Below, piece by piece: positions 33,905 to 44,979 of a stretch of DNA of 64,000 bases. The notes below the pieces were generated by a model that saw only the letters and a program-made list of their open reading frames with translations, did not search any database and was not told where the DNA came from. The position numbers and the translations under genes are program-made. The DNA lies in NCBI GenBank assembly GCA_014695345.1, contig JACJOC010000030.1:96207-160206 (forward strand), read 5' to 3'. Every line of letters begins with the position of its first letter. Position 1 is the first letter of the stretch. The stretch is from Cyanobacteria bacterium FACHB-471. GTDB taxonomy: Bacteria > Cyanobacteriota > Cyanobacteriia > Elainellales > Elainellaceae.

Positions 33905-36022
33905 CTAGACTCCCAGCGTGATTTGCCAACTGTTCAATCGACCTGTATTGAGTTGAGCATGATCGACTACTCGGAGCTGCCAGCGGCCCGTTGCTGAGCG
34001 GTTTAGGAGTTGGCTCAAAGCTGCGGTAGTTTGAAGTGAATAAGTGGCTTGAAGGCGGGTTCTACGCCCCAGGGTGCGGTTTTGCAGTAGCACCGTTTGA
34101 CCGCTGGGAGCAATTAGGCTGATTTCTAGGTCGCCCAGGAAGGTGTGCTCGACATCCACATAAACTTGGACATCTTTAACCAGACCAGACTCAGAAACCT
34201 GAATGGGGCTGGCAATGCCCTGTAGGTTAAAGTCAGGAATGTTGAAAGCGTTGGAATTTTGCTGCTGAATTCGACGGGAAGCGGTGAGCGGTGCTGCTGC
34301 GCGTCGTTGGGCTGCCTGTACTGCTTTGAAAGCATTCACTTTACCGTAGCCAAACCACTGTGAATGCCCGTTGGTGTCGTAGGTACCCTTCTGCAACCCA
34401 AGCTGTGGGTCTGGCTCTGGATCAACTAATTTATCAGCCGTTTCCTGTAAGATTTGCCTCACTTCTCGTGCGGTCAGGTTAGGGTTTGCAGACAGTACCA
34501 GGGCCGCTACGCCAGCGACGACAGGACAAGCGCTGGAGGTGCCGCCAAAGGTTTGGGTGAAGCCAGTAGGGTCGTAACCTGCAGAGCCAAGGCGATCGCT
34601 GGTAAATACGCCTTTACCCAGCAAATTGCCTGAGACTGGAGGGGCAGTATTGACAAATCCGGCTTCCTGGAACCAAATCACGGGAGAAGCATTGTTGCTG
34701 GGCGCAGCTACTGAGATGTTGGTGCCCCAATTGCTGTAGACGGCTTTTTTGCCTGTGCTGGTGGTGGCTGCAACTGCAATCACATCGGGATGCACTGCGA
34801 AGCCGCTGAGCCAGGGTGTAACCCCGCGCAGCAAATTTCGCGTCCAGCCCTGCTCGTTGATTTCACCGGAAACGGGGCGGTTGGCATTTCCTGCCGCAAA
34901 GACGATGACACAGCCTTTACCGTCGCGCCCTTCTGTTGCAGCTCGTGTAATTGCCGCCCGCTGACGTAGAGAAAGGGGAAAGTAGACGGCACTGGAACCC
35001 CAGCTACAGGAAATTACCGAAGCTCCGTTGTTTAAGGCCCAGTTAAACAATTGTTCGACCGCGTCGTCATCCAAAAAGCCTGTTGTGCGAATGGGCATGA
35101 AGGCGCAGCCAGGAGCCACACCGACGATGCCTTCTCCGTTTTCTTCAGCGATCGCCACCCCCGCACAGGAAGTCCCATGATTTTCCTGCTGCTCTTCGGG
35201 CATAGGCAGGAAGTCTTTTCGCTTCAGGTCTCTCGGTGCAACGATTTTGCCCTTGCCCTGAAAGTCAGGATGGTTCAGGTCAAAGCCATCATCGGCAACA
35301 GCGACGACAATCGAGCGGACTCCGCGAGTGATGTCCCAGGCTGCTTCTGCTGCAATGTGGGAGCTGGCGGTGAGGTCACGGGAGCCACCGTTGTTCTGCA
35401 AGTACCACTGTTTGGGGTATTGGCTGTCGCTAGGGCGATATAGCTTTTGGGTCTTGATGACGACGTTAGGCTCTGCGGTCAGTACGTCGGCGCGGCGCAT
35501 CAGTTGATTCGCTAGCTTTACCGGATTGGCTGGAGCCTGCTGCGTGACCTGAAAGACGTAAGTGTTGGGAATTCCGGCGACTGGCTGTTCTAGCTCAAGT
35601 CCTAAGGAGGTGGCGATCGCCCGTGCACCCGCCCCATCCATCTGGGTTGCAAACTGAATTGTGATTTGGTCGGTTAAATAAATTCTTGTGCTTGGGTTGT
35701 TTTGGACGTGATAGACGTGGCTGGCAAAGGAAACATCTTCTGAGGTTCGTGCGATTTGCATAGCTCGATCCAGCTGATCGGGTGCAATCTGAAGCTCAAT
35801 CAGCCGACCAGATGGCACAGGTAAAGCTGCCAGTGCCCCGACCTGACGCGCCAATTCTGTCAAAGAGCGGTTTGGGATGGGACGCACGGTGAAGCGATCG
35901 CCCACTTTTTCGAGCGCCAACTCTTCTCCGCCTCGCTGTAAAATCACTCCTTCACTCTCTGGCAAAACGCCACTGTCATTAAGTAACTCAGGTGAACCTG
36001 GAGGATTGACAGAGCCAGTCAT
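33905..36022 (-). CDS. Subtilisin-family serine protease with P domain (PrcA-like)
   Basis: The 705-residue protein has a 200-residue N-terminal pro-like region and a subtilase domain. Its triad is Asp244 (VADDGFDLNH), His282 (ENHGTSCAG) and Ser496 (GGTSSACPVVAG), with the oxyanion Asn in FAAGNANRP. A C-terminal proprotein-convertase P domain follows (VQVYVDVEHTFLGDLEISL; RLNSWQITL). No signal peptide is visible. The plan matches the calcium-dependent protease PrcA of Anabaena, a cytoplasmic or peripheral enzyme. It stands alone on its strand. Confidence 0.88.
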   Translation of the reverse strand: MTGSVNPPGSPELLNDSGVLPESEGVILQRGGEELALEKVGDRFTVRPIPNRSLTELARQVGALAALPVPSGRLIELQIAPDQLDRAMQIARTSEDVSFASHVYHVQNNPSTRIYLTDQITIQFATQMDGAGARAIATSLGLELEQPVAGIPNTYVFQVTQQAPANPVKLANQLMRRADVLTAEPNVVIKTQKLYRPSDSQYPKQWYLQNNGGSRDLTASSHIAAEAAWDITRGVRSIVVAVADDGFDLNHPDFQGKGKIVAPRDLKRKDFLPMPEEQQENHGTSCAGVAIAEENGEGIVGVAPGCAFMPIRTTGFLDDDAVEQLFNWALNNGASVISCSWGSSAVYFPLSLRQRAAITRAATEGRDGKGCVIVFAAGNANRPVSGEINEQGWTRNLLRGVTPWLSGFAVHPDVIAVAATTSTGKKAVYSNWGTNISVAAPSNNASPVIWFQEAGFVNTAPPVSGNLLGKGVFTSDRLGSAGYDPTGFTQTFGGTSSACPVVAGVAALVLSANPNLTAREVRQILQETADKLVDPEPDPQLGLQKGTYDTNGHSQWFGYGKVNAFKAVQAAQRRAAAPLTASRRIQQQNSNAFNIPDFNLQGIASPIQVSESGLVKDVQVYVDVEHTFLGDLEISLIAPSGQTVLLQNRTLGRRTRLQATYSLQTTAALSQLLNRSATGRWQLRVVDHAQLNTGRLNSWQITLGV

Positions 36023-36245
36023 ACAAGTCTTGTCCTTGGTAACGTAGGTCGATAGGTTGGGACTAAAGCCATCCTATAGCAACCCAACATACCTCAGATA
36101 AGCAGTTGTGGGGCTTGTCCAGACCCAACAATCGGAAATTTCAAACAGGGTTCAGTAGACTTCCTGGATGAATCACTCTTTGAAGCATGAATGGTAGTAC
36201 GGCTTAGCCGCACCACCACCATTTATGCAGGAGATTTAGTCATTC

Positions 36246-38564
36246 CTAACTTGCACTCGGCAAGATGGGAATCGAAACGGTGAAGGTTGTTCCTTTGCCA
36301 ACCATACTGGAGACGGAAATCTTTCCTCCGTGCAGTTCAACGGCTTCCTTCACGATCGCCAGTCCAAGCCCTGTACCAGGAAGCTTGCCCGTATTGCTGC
36401 ATCGGTAGAAGGCTGTAAATAGCCTTGCCTGATCTGCCTCGGGTATGCCAATGCCCTGATCTCGAATTTGAAAGATGGCGTTTCCCTGCTGATGGCTCAG
36501 TTCAAAGTCAATCTTGCCTCCCTCAGGGGAGTACTTCACCGCATTCAGCAGCAAGTTAGTCAACAGGTGATTCAGCAAGTTTTGATCCATCCAGACCTGA
36601 TCCATCTGCTCCTGACAGACAAATATCAGATCGTGTTGGCTGCCTGCATTCAGTTGAATTTCCTCTGTCAAGTCGTGGCAAAACTGAACCAGATTTAGGG
36701 GAGCCGGAGCAAATCCTAACTTTCCTGCCTCAGCTCTAGCGACCAACAAAACATCATCCAGAATTTGGGTGAGCCGCTTGACAGCATTATCCATGCGATC
36801 GCAATATCGCTGTTTTTTCTCTTCGGTCATGTTTAGGCTGGGTTGCTGCAACAGGTCTAACGACATGGATATGACGGATAGAGGCGTGCGCAGCTCATGG
36901 GAGGCGATCGCAATAAAGTGAGATTTCAGTTCGCTCAGTTCCCGTTCCTGCTCTAGCTGTTGGCAAGTTTCTGCGGCCCGCTTGCGCTCTGTGATGTTTT
37001 CGGTAATTCCAACAACCCGGTAGACCTGACCCTGCTCGTCATAGACCGGAAAAGCCTGATCTCGAATCCACACAACCGAACCGTCCGGGTGGATCAGTCG
37101 ATATTCCTCATCGTAGTTACCCAGCGATTCACGGCTAAAGTCAGGCGTTACCTTTTCACGATCTTCTGGATGAATGCTGTCGTACCAAATTCTGGGGTTT
37201 CGGTATGCCATTTCACAGGAGTAACCACAAATCTGTTCGTAGGCAGGACTGACATAAATAACCTCACTACCGTCAGCGGAGCAGATCCAGAAAGCTTCGT
37301 CGATATTTTCTGCAAGTTGGCAAAACTTTTCCTCACTCAGTCTCAGCGATTTTTCAACCTGTCGCCGTTCAACGAGTTCCTGCTTTAGTCGCTCATTGCT
37401 CAGTTTCAGTTCGCGTTCTTTTTGAGTCAGTTCATAGACCAATCGGTTGAGCGACTGAGAGAAATTTGCGATCTCGTCTTGCCCCCGAACAACGGGAATA
37501 AGCACTCTCGCGTCACCCCGCCGAATCCGGTTGGCGGCATGGGCGATCGCCCACATGGGTTTAGTAATGTAATCTGCTATAAACCAACCTAAAACAGCGA
37601 CTAAACTACCTAGTCCCAAATTCCAAGATAAAATCTGACGCTGTAGGCGATGGGCTGGAGCAAATGCTAAGTCGGTCTTTTGCCGTACCAGCACAACCCA
37701 ATTCAACCCTTCATATTCGCGATAGCCGTTGCTAGCGGTAAAGCCAGTAATGTAAGACTGATGGTCGGGCCAGACCTCGCTCAGGTAGCCTGTTTTCGCC
37801 AGAGTCGCCTCTTGAAAGCTTTCCAAATAATCCAACTTCTGGTCAAGCAATTCGGCGGGTCCCAGCAAAACGCCCCCATCCTCTCGCAGCACGAGTAAAT
37901 CCTGCTCTTGGCTTCGCAAATTGCGGGATAGAGCATTCTTTAGACCTTCTGCCCATGCCCAATTTAGGTGAGCTGCAAGAACGCCAAGGGGTTTTCCTTG
38001 GAGATCATCAACCGGTACGGCGAAATCAACAAAACGCAACGTATCCTTAGTCGGGTTCGGCAGCAAGCTCGCTAAAAGTACGGCTTCATGCACATCGCCG
38101 ACGAAAGTATCAAGTTTCCCACTGATGAACCAGGGTCTTTCTGAGACATCTGCGCCCTCTAGAAGTCCACCTGTGCTGACCTGAACCGTGCCTTGAGGGT
38201 TGGTCAGTCCAATCCAGGAGTAAGCAGGATAGGTGCTTTGCAGTTTTTCTAGAAGTAACCGTTTTGCCGTGATTGGGGAATTAGAATCCCGAATTGTGTC
38301 AATCGTGGCAACGATTTGAATATCTCGATAACGCTCAAACATGCCACTATCAAGTCGGTCTGCCATCTGGTAGGCCAAATATGCCAAATCTTGACCAGCA
38401 TCCTGTTCGATCTGCTGGGTAGCAGTTTGCCCAATGGTTAGGCTAGCCAACATCGAAAAAATTAGGGCGATCGCGGCGATTGTTAATCCGAACCTTGCTC
38501 TAACGCTACGACGAGGATTTAAAACTGCGACTAATCGGCGCGGGATTATAAAGTTTGCGAACAT
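36246..38564 (-). CDS. Membrane sensor histidine kinase with Cache, HAMP and PAS domains
   Basis: The ATG at 38564 has GAGGGA close upstream; an in-frame TTG at 38603 is less likely. The 772-residue protein has two membrane helices (LTIAAIALIFSMLASLTI; LGLGSLVAVLGWFIADYI) around a periplasmic dCache-like sensor. HAMP, a PAS/PAC domain (FWICSADGSEVIYVSPAYE), the HisKA box ASHELRTPLS and an HATPase domain (NAVKYSPEGG, DQGIGIP, GTGLGLAIVKE) follow. It ends without a receiver domain. No response regulator lies beside it, so its partner must be elsewhere. Confidence 0.9.
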   Translation of the reverse strand: MFANFIIPRRLVAVLNPRRSVRARFGLTIAAIALIFSMLASLTIGQTATQQIEQDAGQDLAYLAYQMADRLDSGMFERYRDIQIVATIDTIRDSNSPITAKRLLLEKLQSTYPAYSWIGLTNPQGTVQVSTGGLLEGADVSERPWFISGKLDTFVGDVHEAVLLASLLPNPTKDTLRFVDFAVPVDDLQGKPLGVLAAHLNWAWAEGLKNALSRNLRSQEQDLLVLREDGGVLLGPAELLDQKLDYLESFQEATLAKTGYLSEVWPDHQSYITGFTASNGYREYEGLNWVVLVRQKTDLAFAPAHRLQRQILSWNLGLGSLVAVLGWFIADYITKPMWAIAHAANRIRRGDARVLIPVVRGQDEIANFSQSLNRLVYELTQKERELKLSNERLKQELVERRQVEKSLRLSEEKFCQLAENIDEAFWICSADGSEVIYVSPAYEQICGYSCEMAYRNPRIWYDSIHPEDREKVTPDFSRESLGNYDEEYRLIHPDGSVVWIRDQAFPVYDEQGQVYRVVGITENITERKRAAETCQQLEQERELSELKSHFIAIASHELRTPLSVISMSLDLLQQPSLNMTEEKKQRYCDRMDNAVKRLTQILDDVLLVARAEAGKLGFAPAPLNLVQFCHDLTEEIQLNAGSQHDLIFVCQEQMDQVWMDQNLLNHLLTNLLLNAVKYSPEGGKIDFELSHQQGNAIFQIRDQGIGIPEADQARLFTAFYRCSNTGKLPGTGLGLAIVKEAVELHGGKISVSSMVGKGTTFTVSIPILPSAS

Positions 38565-38763
38565 CCATCCCTCGTCACTGCGATCGCCCTCTGCAAAGGT
38601 CAAATTTACTGAGCTTGTTTGAGCCCAATAGATATGGGAATCGCAAATATGGTAGTAACAGATCAGCTTTCACGCCCTCAGGAAAATCACGGAAAACGCC
38701 CAAATCTCCTCCAAAAACACTCCTCTAGGGTGAAGCTATATTTCAAATTTGTTGAACTGTAAA

Positions 38764-40290
38764 ATGCTCGATCAAACTGCAATGCCTTTGCTTGAAGCGC
38801 TGCGCGTCCAGGCTCACCGGGCTCACGCTCCCTTTTATACACCTGGACACAAACGGGGACAGGGCATCGCTCAGCCTCTTGCAGATTTACTGGGAACAGC
38901 AGTATTTCAAGCCGACTTACCTGAGCTGCCAGATTTAGACAACTTGTTTTCACCAGAAGGCGTAATCGGGCAGGCTCAAGAACTGGCTGCTGAAGCGTTT
39001 GGGGCAGACCGTACCTGGTTTTTGGCAAACGGTTCTACTTGCGGACTTGAGGCAGCCATTCTAGCTGTGTGCAAATCAGGCGAAAAGATTGTGCTACCTC
39101 GCAACGTGCATCGCTCGGCGATCGCCGCACTGGTTCTATCTGGTGCAATCCCGATTTTTGTGGAGCCAGATTATGATCCCCAACTGGGGATCGCTCATAG
39201 CATCACACCCGATTCCGTAGCTCATACACTCAAACAACATCCAGATGTAAAAGCAGTATTGGTGGTTTACCCAACGTACTACGGTGTTTGTGGAGATATT
39301 CGGGCGATCGCCCAAGTGGTTCGTCAGCATGGCATTCCGCTATTAGTTGATGAAGCACACGGTGCTCATTTTGGCTTTCACCCAGACCTGCCGATTTCAG
39401 CCCTGTCCGCCGGAGCAGACCTGGTCGTGCAGTCTACCCATAAGCTGTTGGGCGCGATGACTCAGGCGGCAATGCTGCATGTTCAGGGAACGCGGGTGGA
39501 TGGCGATCGCCTCCGCCAAACGTTACAGCTTGTCCAATCCACTAGCCCCAGTTATCTCCTGTTAGCCTCACTGGATGCCGCTCGACAGCAAATGGCGACT
39601 CAGGGTAAGCAACTGATGATCCGGACGCTAGCCCTGGCACACCAAGCTAGAACGCAACTGAGCCAAATTTCTGGATTATCTGTTTTAGGCGCAGAATCAG
39701 CAGGACTAACTCCCGGCTTTGTTGCCCTTGACCCAACTCGCCTCACAGTGACGACCACTGGCTTAGGGCTAACCGGTTTTGCAGCAGACGAAATTTTGCA
39801 CCAGCAGTTAGGCGTTACCGCAGAGCTACCTTCCCTTCAGCACCTCACCTTCATCATTAGCCTGGGCAACACCCTTTCAGACATTGAGCAGTTGATAAGC
39901 GCCTTCAACCACCTGTCTTCTCAGTACCCCTCCCCATCCGCCCAACCTCTAGAGCGTGCTTTAAAACGAATTGAAAAGGTTGATTTTTCGTTCGCGTCGC
40001 CAACGAAAAATCAACCTTTGAAGCAAAGCCTAACCCCCAACCCTCAACCCCCAATTTCTCCCCGGCAAGCCTTTTTTGCTCCAACTGAAACCCTAGCGAT
40101 CGCTCACACTATTGGTTACATCAGCGCTGAAATTGTTTGCCCCTATCCTCCCGGCATTCCCGTCTTGCTGCCTGGTGAAGAGATTACGAAAGGGGCGATC
40201 GCCTATCTTCAGCAAGTGATAGCAGCGGGGGGAGTGATCACCGGATGCGCTGACCCCAATCTTGATACCCTAAAAGTCGTGAAGTTGTGA
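38764..40290 (+). CDS. PLP-dependent Orn/Lys/Arg decarboxylase-family enzyme
   Basis: The ATG at 38764 (MLDQTAMPLLEAL) is preferred to a TTG 15 bases earlier. The 508-residue protein has FYTPGHKRGQG near the start, LANGSTCGLEAAILA, VDEAHGAHFGFHP (PLP-ring-binding Asp-Ala-His) and QSTHKLLGAMTQ, whose Lys forms the Schiff base. This is the shorter cyanobacterial and Gram-positive branch of arginine/lysine/ornithine decarboxylases, so the substrate is uncertain. The segment at about residues 405-435 is encoded by an inserted hairpin repeat plus a Pro/Asn-rich stretch that interrupts the C-terminal domain without a frameshift. Confidence 0.85.
   Translation: MLDQTAMPLLEALRVQAHRAHAPFYTPGHKRGQGIAQPLADLLGTAVFQADLPELPDLDNLFSPEGVIGQAQELAAEAFGADRTWFLANGSTCGLEAAILAVCKSGEKIVLPRNVHRSAIAALVLSGAIPIFVEPDYDPQLGIAHSITPDSVAHTLKQHPDVKAVLVVYPTYYGVCGDIRAIAQVVRQHGIPLLVDEAHGAHFGFHPDLPISALSAGADLVVQSTHKLLGAMTQAAMLHVQGTRVDGDRLRQTLQLVQSTSPSYLLLASLDAARQQMATQGKQLMIRTLALAHQARTQLSQISGLSVLGAESAGLTPGFVALDPTRLTVTTTGLGLTGFAADEILHQQLGVTAELPSLQHLTFIISLGNTLSDIEQLISAFNHLSSQYPSPSAQPLERALKRIEKVDFSFASPTKNQPLKQSLTPNPQPPISPRQAFFAPTETLAIAHTIGYISAEIVCPYPPGIPVLLPGEEITKGAIAYLQQVIAAGGVITGCADPNLDTLKVVKL
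39975..40019. repeat. Perfect 18-bp inverted repeat inside a coding region
   Basis: AAAGGTTGATTTTTCGTT (39975-39992) and its exact complement (40002-40019) flank a nine-base loop, CGCGTCGCC. It is translated as KVDFSFASPTKNQPL. It looks like a miniature palindromic element fixed in frame within the decarboxylase-family gene. Confidence 0.88.
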
Positions 40291-40360
40291 TGGCTATCGC
40301 TTGAGGCACAGCAAGCTATCCTTGAAGCGTCTCAAAGTTCTTCAACCTCCCCTTACTTGC

Positions 40361-40963
40361 ATGTCCCCTTCCCCCTGGCCCTACTGCACTCCTGGCATTC
40401 CAGATGATTTATTTGAACGTCTGCCAGGAATTCCGATGAGCAAGCGAGAAATTCGACTGCTGATGATTTCTCATTTGCGTCTGCGTCCCAATGCGGTGCT
40501 GTGGGACATCGGAGCAGGAACCGGGACAATTCCCATAGAGGTTGGGCTGCTGTGTCCCAAAGGGCGCATTCTTGCGATCGAGCGCGATGAAGAGGTTGCT
40601 AATTTAATTCGTCGTAATTGCGATCGCTTTGCCGTCCAAAACGTAGACGTAATCGAAGGGAGTGCCCCAGAATGCCTTAAAGATCTGGCTTATGCACCCC
40701 ATTGCGTTTGCGTAGAAGGTGGTCGCCCCGTCAAAGAAATTTTGAAAGCTGCTTGGGATTATTTGCGCCCTCAGGGTCGAATCGTCGCAACAGCAACCAA
40801 TTTTGAAACTCTTTACGCCATCTCAGAGAGCCTAGCAGAACTGCACGTCCGAAATATCGAAGTCGTGCAGTCTGCAGTCAATCGCCTGGAAACAAAGGGC
40901 AATCACCAGGTTTTTGCTGCGGTTGATCCAATGTTCGTCTTGAGCGGGGAGAAGTTAGAGTAG
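40361..40963 (+). CDS. cbiT: Precorrin-6B C15-methyltransferase (decarboxylating), CbiT
   Basis: An upstream in-frame start at 40301 would add 20 unlikely residues. The ATG at 40361 (MSPSPWPYCTPGIPDDLFER) gives the family N-terminus. The 200-residue protein has LWDIGAGTGTIPIEVG, the SAM-binding GxGxG loop, then LAIERDEEVANLI with the ribose-binding acidic residue. CbiT methylates C15 and decarboxylates the acetate side chain in cobalamin synthesis. Its CbiE partner is not in this window; cobJ lies at 8378. Confidence 0.88.
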   Translation: MSPSPWPYCTPGIPDDLFERLPGIPMSKREIRLLMISHLRLRPNAVLWDIGAGTGTIPIEVGLLCPKGRILAIERDEEVANLIRRNCDRFAVQNVDVIEGSAPECLKDLAYAPHCVCVEGGRPVKEILKAAWDYLRPQGRIVATATNFETLYAISESLAELHVRNIEVVQSAVNRLETKGNHQVFAAVDPMFVLSGEKLE

Positions 40964-41032
40964 GGAATCCAACCTCTACCAGTAGTTCTAGATCTCATAC
41001 CAAATCCGTCTGTAGAGTAGCGGTAGCGATAG

Positions 41033-41096
41033 GGGCGAAGCATTCGGTCACAATTCCTGCCATTGAAGCACAATTCTTTTATCGAATGCTTCGCCC
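41033..41096. repeat. Inverted repeat with 14-bp arms
   Basis: GGGCGAAGCATTCG (41033-41046) and CGAATGCTTCGCCC (41083-41096) are exact complements with a 36-base loop. GGGCGAAGCATTCG is a word I associate with dispersed cyanobacterial repeats. It lies between the convergent cbiT and APH/ATPase genes and may serve as their terminator. Confidence 0.75.
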
Positions 41097-41116
41097 GCAC
41101 ACCAAATAGTGCTTCT

Positions 41117-42667
41117 TTACAAAACGGATTTTGTATCGGACCCTAACCCCAACTGTTTCTCAATATCCTGAGTTGTGTCCAATCGCGTCACATAAGAGTG
41201 TTCAGCTTCGGTAAAAGGCTCTAGCTGCTGTTGAGCTAGTAAATCGGCTGTGGCATCGGCAATATCTCCGGTGCGCTGCTGAAGGCGGGTTCGCAGCACT
41301 TCCAGGGGAGCGTCACAGTGAAAGATTTGTAGGGGAATTTGATGCGCCTCGGATTGGGCGATCGCCTCTGCCCTCAGTGTCTGACGGTCATACTTGGCAT
41401 CTAAAATCACAGAATAGCCTTGAGCTACAAGCTGAACTCCCAACTCCAGCAATCGCCTGTAGGTTTTTTGCGTCATTTCTGCGGTGTACAGGTCATCGCT
41501 ACCCTTCTGGTGCAGCGGAATGCCACCTAAATGCTTTCGTACTGCATCAGAGCGAAGGTGGACCGCACCGAGTTTACGCGCCAGAAGTCGAGCTGTAGTA
41601 CTCTTCCCGGAGCCTGACAGACCTGACATCAGAATTAATTTACCCTGCTGAGAGTGGGCATTCTCCCAAGCCAGACGATAGTAGAGTGCTGCGGTTTCTT
41701 TGGCTTTTTGCTTGGCTGCATCAGGAACGGCGGGGTCGTCTAGCAAAAAGCAAGTGATTTTTGCCCGCACGTAGGTCTGACGGCTGATGTAGATGGGCAA
41801 CACGCGCAGTCCTTCCCAATCGCCTGTTTGCTCGACATAGGTATTGAGGAACAGCGCGCCCAGGTCGGGACGCTGCCTGACCGCCAGGTCCATAACAATG
41901 TAAGCAACGTCATACATCACATCAACAAAGCGAAATGGCTCGTTGAATTCGATGCAGTCAAATAAGAAGAGTTCGTTTTGCCAGAAGCTGATGTTGCCCA
42001 GGTGCAAATCACCGTGACATTCGCGAATTTTGTCCTGCTGCATTCGTTTGACAAACAGATCTTGCTGCTCCTGGAAGAAGCGATCGGTGTAGGTTTTGGT
42101 TTCGTCAAACTGCTTCTGAGTTTGAGCAACGCCGATGTAGCGTTCGGTTTGCTCGTAGTTTTCGTCAAAGGCCTGCCGCACCTGAGAAACTTCACCAAAT
42201 TTACGGACGTAGTCGCTGGTGGGCGAGTTGGCGTGAAAGGTGGCAATCGCCTTTGCCAACTCCACCAACAATTCCTCGGTCAGCTTGCCCTGGTCAAACA
42301 TGGAGTTCAGTAGCGTCTCCTGAGGAAACTGCCGCATTTTCAAGGTGTACTCTACAGGCTGCTGCTCATCGCCTAAGTAAAGTTCTTCCCCAATCTGACT
42401 AATAGGTAGAACTTCTAGGTAGATCCCTGGTGCGCCGCGCTGGTTGAGCCGCTGTTCCTCCAAGCAAAAGTGGTGGCGCTGTTCGAGGGTAGAAAAGTCT
42501 AGAAAGCCAAAATTGATTGGCTTCTTGAGCTTATAGGCATATTCTCCTGTCAGCAGCACATAGGAAATGTGCGTTTGGATGAGTTGAATTGGCTCCTGCA
42601 CCGAATGCGGGTAAAAACTGGGCTGCATCATCTGCTGAATCACGGGCGGGAGCTTGGAATCGGACAT
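41117..42667 (-). CDS. Aminoglycoside phosphotransferase-like/P-loop kinase fusion
   Basis: The 516-residue protein joins two kinase-type domains. The N-terminal 330 residues are APH-like (LTGEYAYKLKKPINFGFLDF; ECHGDLHLGNISFW; LFDCIEFNEPFRFVDV, with the HGDLHxGN catalytic loop). The C-terminal 170 residues are a P-loop kinase (MSGLSGSGKSTTARLLARKL; VILDAKYDR). Similar bifunctional proteins are widespread, and their small-molecule substrates are mostly unknown. It is cytoplasmic. It probably does not confer aminoglycoside resistance. Confidence 0.85.
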   Translation of the reverse strand: MSDSKLPPVIQQMMQPSFYPHSVQEPIQLIQTHISYVLLTGEYAYKLKKPINFGFLDFSTLEQRHHFCLEEQRLNQRGAPGIYLEVLPISQIGEELYLGDEQQPVEYTLKMRQFPQETLLNSMFDQGKLTEELLVELAKAIATFHANSPTSDYVRKFGEVSQVRQAFDENYEQTERYIGVAQTQKQFDETKTYTDRFFQEQQDLFVKRMQQDKIRECHGDLHLGNISFWQNELFLFDCIEFNEPFRFVDVMYDVAYIVMDLAVRQRPDLGALFLNTYVEQTGDWEGLRVLPIYISRQTYVRAKITCFLLDDPAVPDAAKQKAKETAALYYRLAWENAHSQQGKLILMSGLSGSGKSTTARLLARKLGAVHLRSDAVRKHLGGIPLHQKGSDDLYTAEMTQKTYRRLLELGVQLVAQGYSVILDAKYDRQTLRAEAIAQSEAHQIPLQIFHCDAPLEVLRTRLQQRTGDIADATADLLAQQQLEPFTEAEHSYVTRLDTTQDIEKQLGLGSDTKSVL

Positions 42668-42720
42668 AGGGTTGGCAGGTAGTTTAGAAGTTGAAGTTGA
42701 AAAATGGGTTGCAACTAAAA

Positions 42721-42742
42721 AGCCAGGGACAATTCCCTGGCT
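42721..42742 (-). terminator. Rho-independent terminator of rplY
   Basis: AGCCAGGGA and TCCCTGGCT form a 9-bp stem with a four-base loop. Read leftward it is followed directly by TTTTTAG. It lies 39 bases past the rplY stop codon. Confidence 0.8.
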
Positions 42743-42781
42743 AAGTGACTAATTTAGGTCAATTGGCGATCGCTTGTCATC

Positions 42782-43384
42782 CTATTCGGAAGCTGAAGCA
42801 GTCTCATCTGCATCGTCATCAGACGAGGTACGCCCAGCTAACACGGAAACAACAACTCGATCTGGCTCACCCACGGCCTCAACCCCCTTGGGCAGCTTTA
42901 ATTCATTCACATGGATTGAATCACCAACCTGAAAGTCAGTTACGTCTACTTCAATCGTTTCTGGAATGGCCTCGGGGTCACACTGCACCTGCAATTCAGT
43001 TAAAACTGTATCCAAAGCGCCACCGCCCATTCTCACGCCAACGGCTTCGCCCACAAAGTTGATGGGTACGGTAACTTCAACACTGGACTGAGCCGCAATG
43101 GAGAAGAAGCTAATATGATAGATCGATCTGCGCCAGGGGTGAGTTTGTACTTCCCGCAGCAGCGCCTTACCGCTCCAGGGCAGGTCAGGGATCTTTACTT
43201 GAATCAAGGTGTTGTTGAGAGAAGCTTTTCTGACCAGCGTTTCGGCATCTTTGGCATCGAGGGTTAGCGAAACGGATTCTGCCCCTTGATGACCGTAAAG
43301 CACGGCTGGCATCCGTCCCTCGCGCCGAAGTGCCCCTGCTTTGCTACCGGGGGCACGCTTTTGACATTCAATTGTGAGTTCCAT
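42782..43384 (-). CDS. rplY: 50S ribosomal protein L25, Ctc (TL5) form
   Basis: The 200-residue protein has the N-terminal L25 domain that binds 5S rRNA (PGSKAGALRREGRMPAVLYG). The C-terminal beta domain of the Ctc/TL5 type is also present (PINFVGEAVGVRMGGGALDT; VDVTDFQVGDSIHVNELKLP). An acidic tail (SSDDDADETASASE) ends it. It follows purA on the same strand, separated by a 15-nt repeat array. Confidence 0.93.
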   Translation of the reverse strand: MELTIECQKRAPGSKAGALRREGRMPAVLYGHQGAESVSLTLDAKDAETLVRKASLNNTLIQVKIPDLPWSGKALLREVQTHPWRRSIYHISFFSIAAQSSVEVTVPINFVGEAVGVRMGGGALDTVLTELQVQCDPEAIPETIEVDVTDFQVGDSIHVNELKLPKGVEAVGEPDRVVVSVLAGRTSSDDDADETASASE

Positions 43385-43420
43385 ACGAGTAACCTAACTG
43401 GGTCTATGACTGTAAATTGA

Positions 43421-43496
43421 GCAATCCGAACACTGGCAATCTGAAACTGGGCAATCCGAACACTAGCAATCCGAACACTGGGCAATCCGAACTGGA
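43421..43496. repeat. Five-unit 15-nt tandem repeat
   Basis: Units of consensus GCAATCCGAACACTG occur at 43421, 43436, 43451 and 43466, and after one extra base at 43482. The array sits between purA and rplY, 36 bases before the rplY start codon in the transcribed direction. It could lie within the leader of rplY. Confidence 0.8.
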
Positions 43497-43552
43497 AACT
43501 TGAGCAGCCAAAACAAGACTAATTCTTGCCTAGTTTCTGCCTGACGCTAACT

Positions 43553-44914
<1,362 letters not shown>

Positions 44915-44979
44915 TCACACAAACTACAATTATCAGCAGTGGATGTCACTACTGTCAACTTTCACGAAGAGAGGTTTCT

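Noticed and set aside
41117..42667. Aminoglycoside resistance gene
   Set aside because: The APH-like domain belongs to the widespread APH/P-loop fusion family, not to a resistance enzyme, and there is no mobile context.
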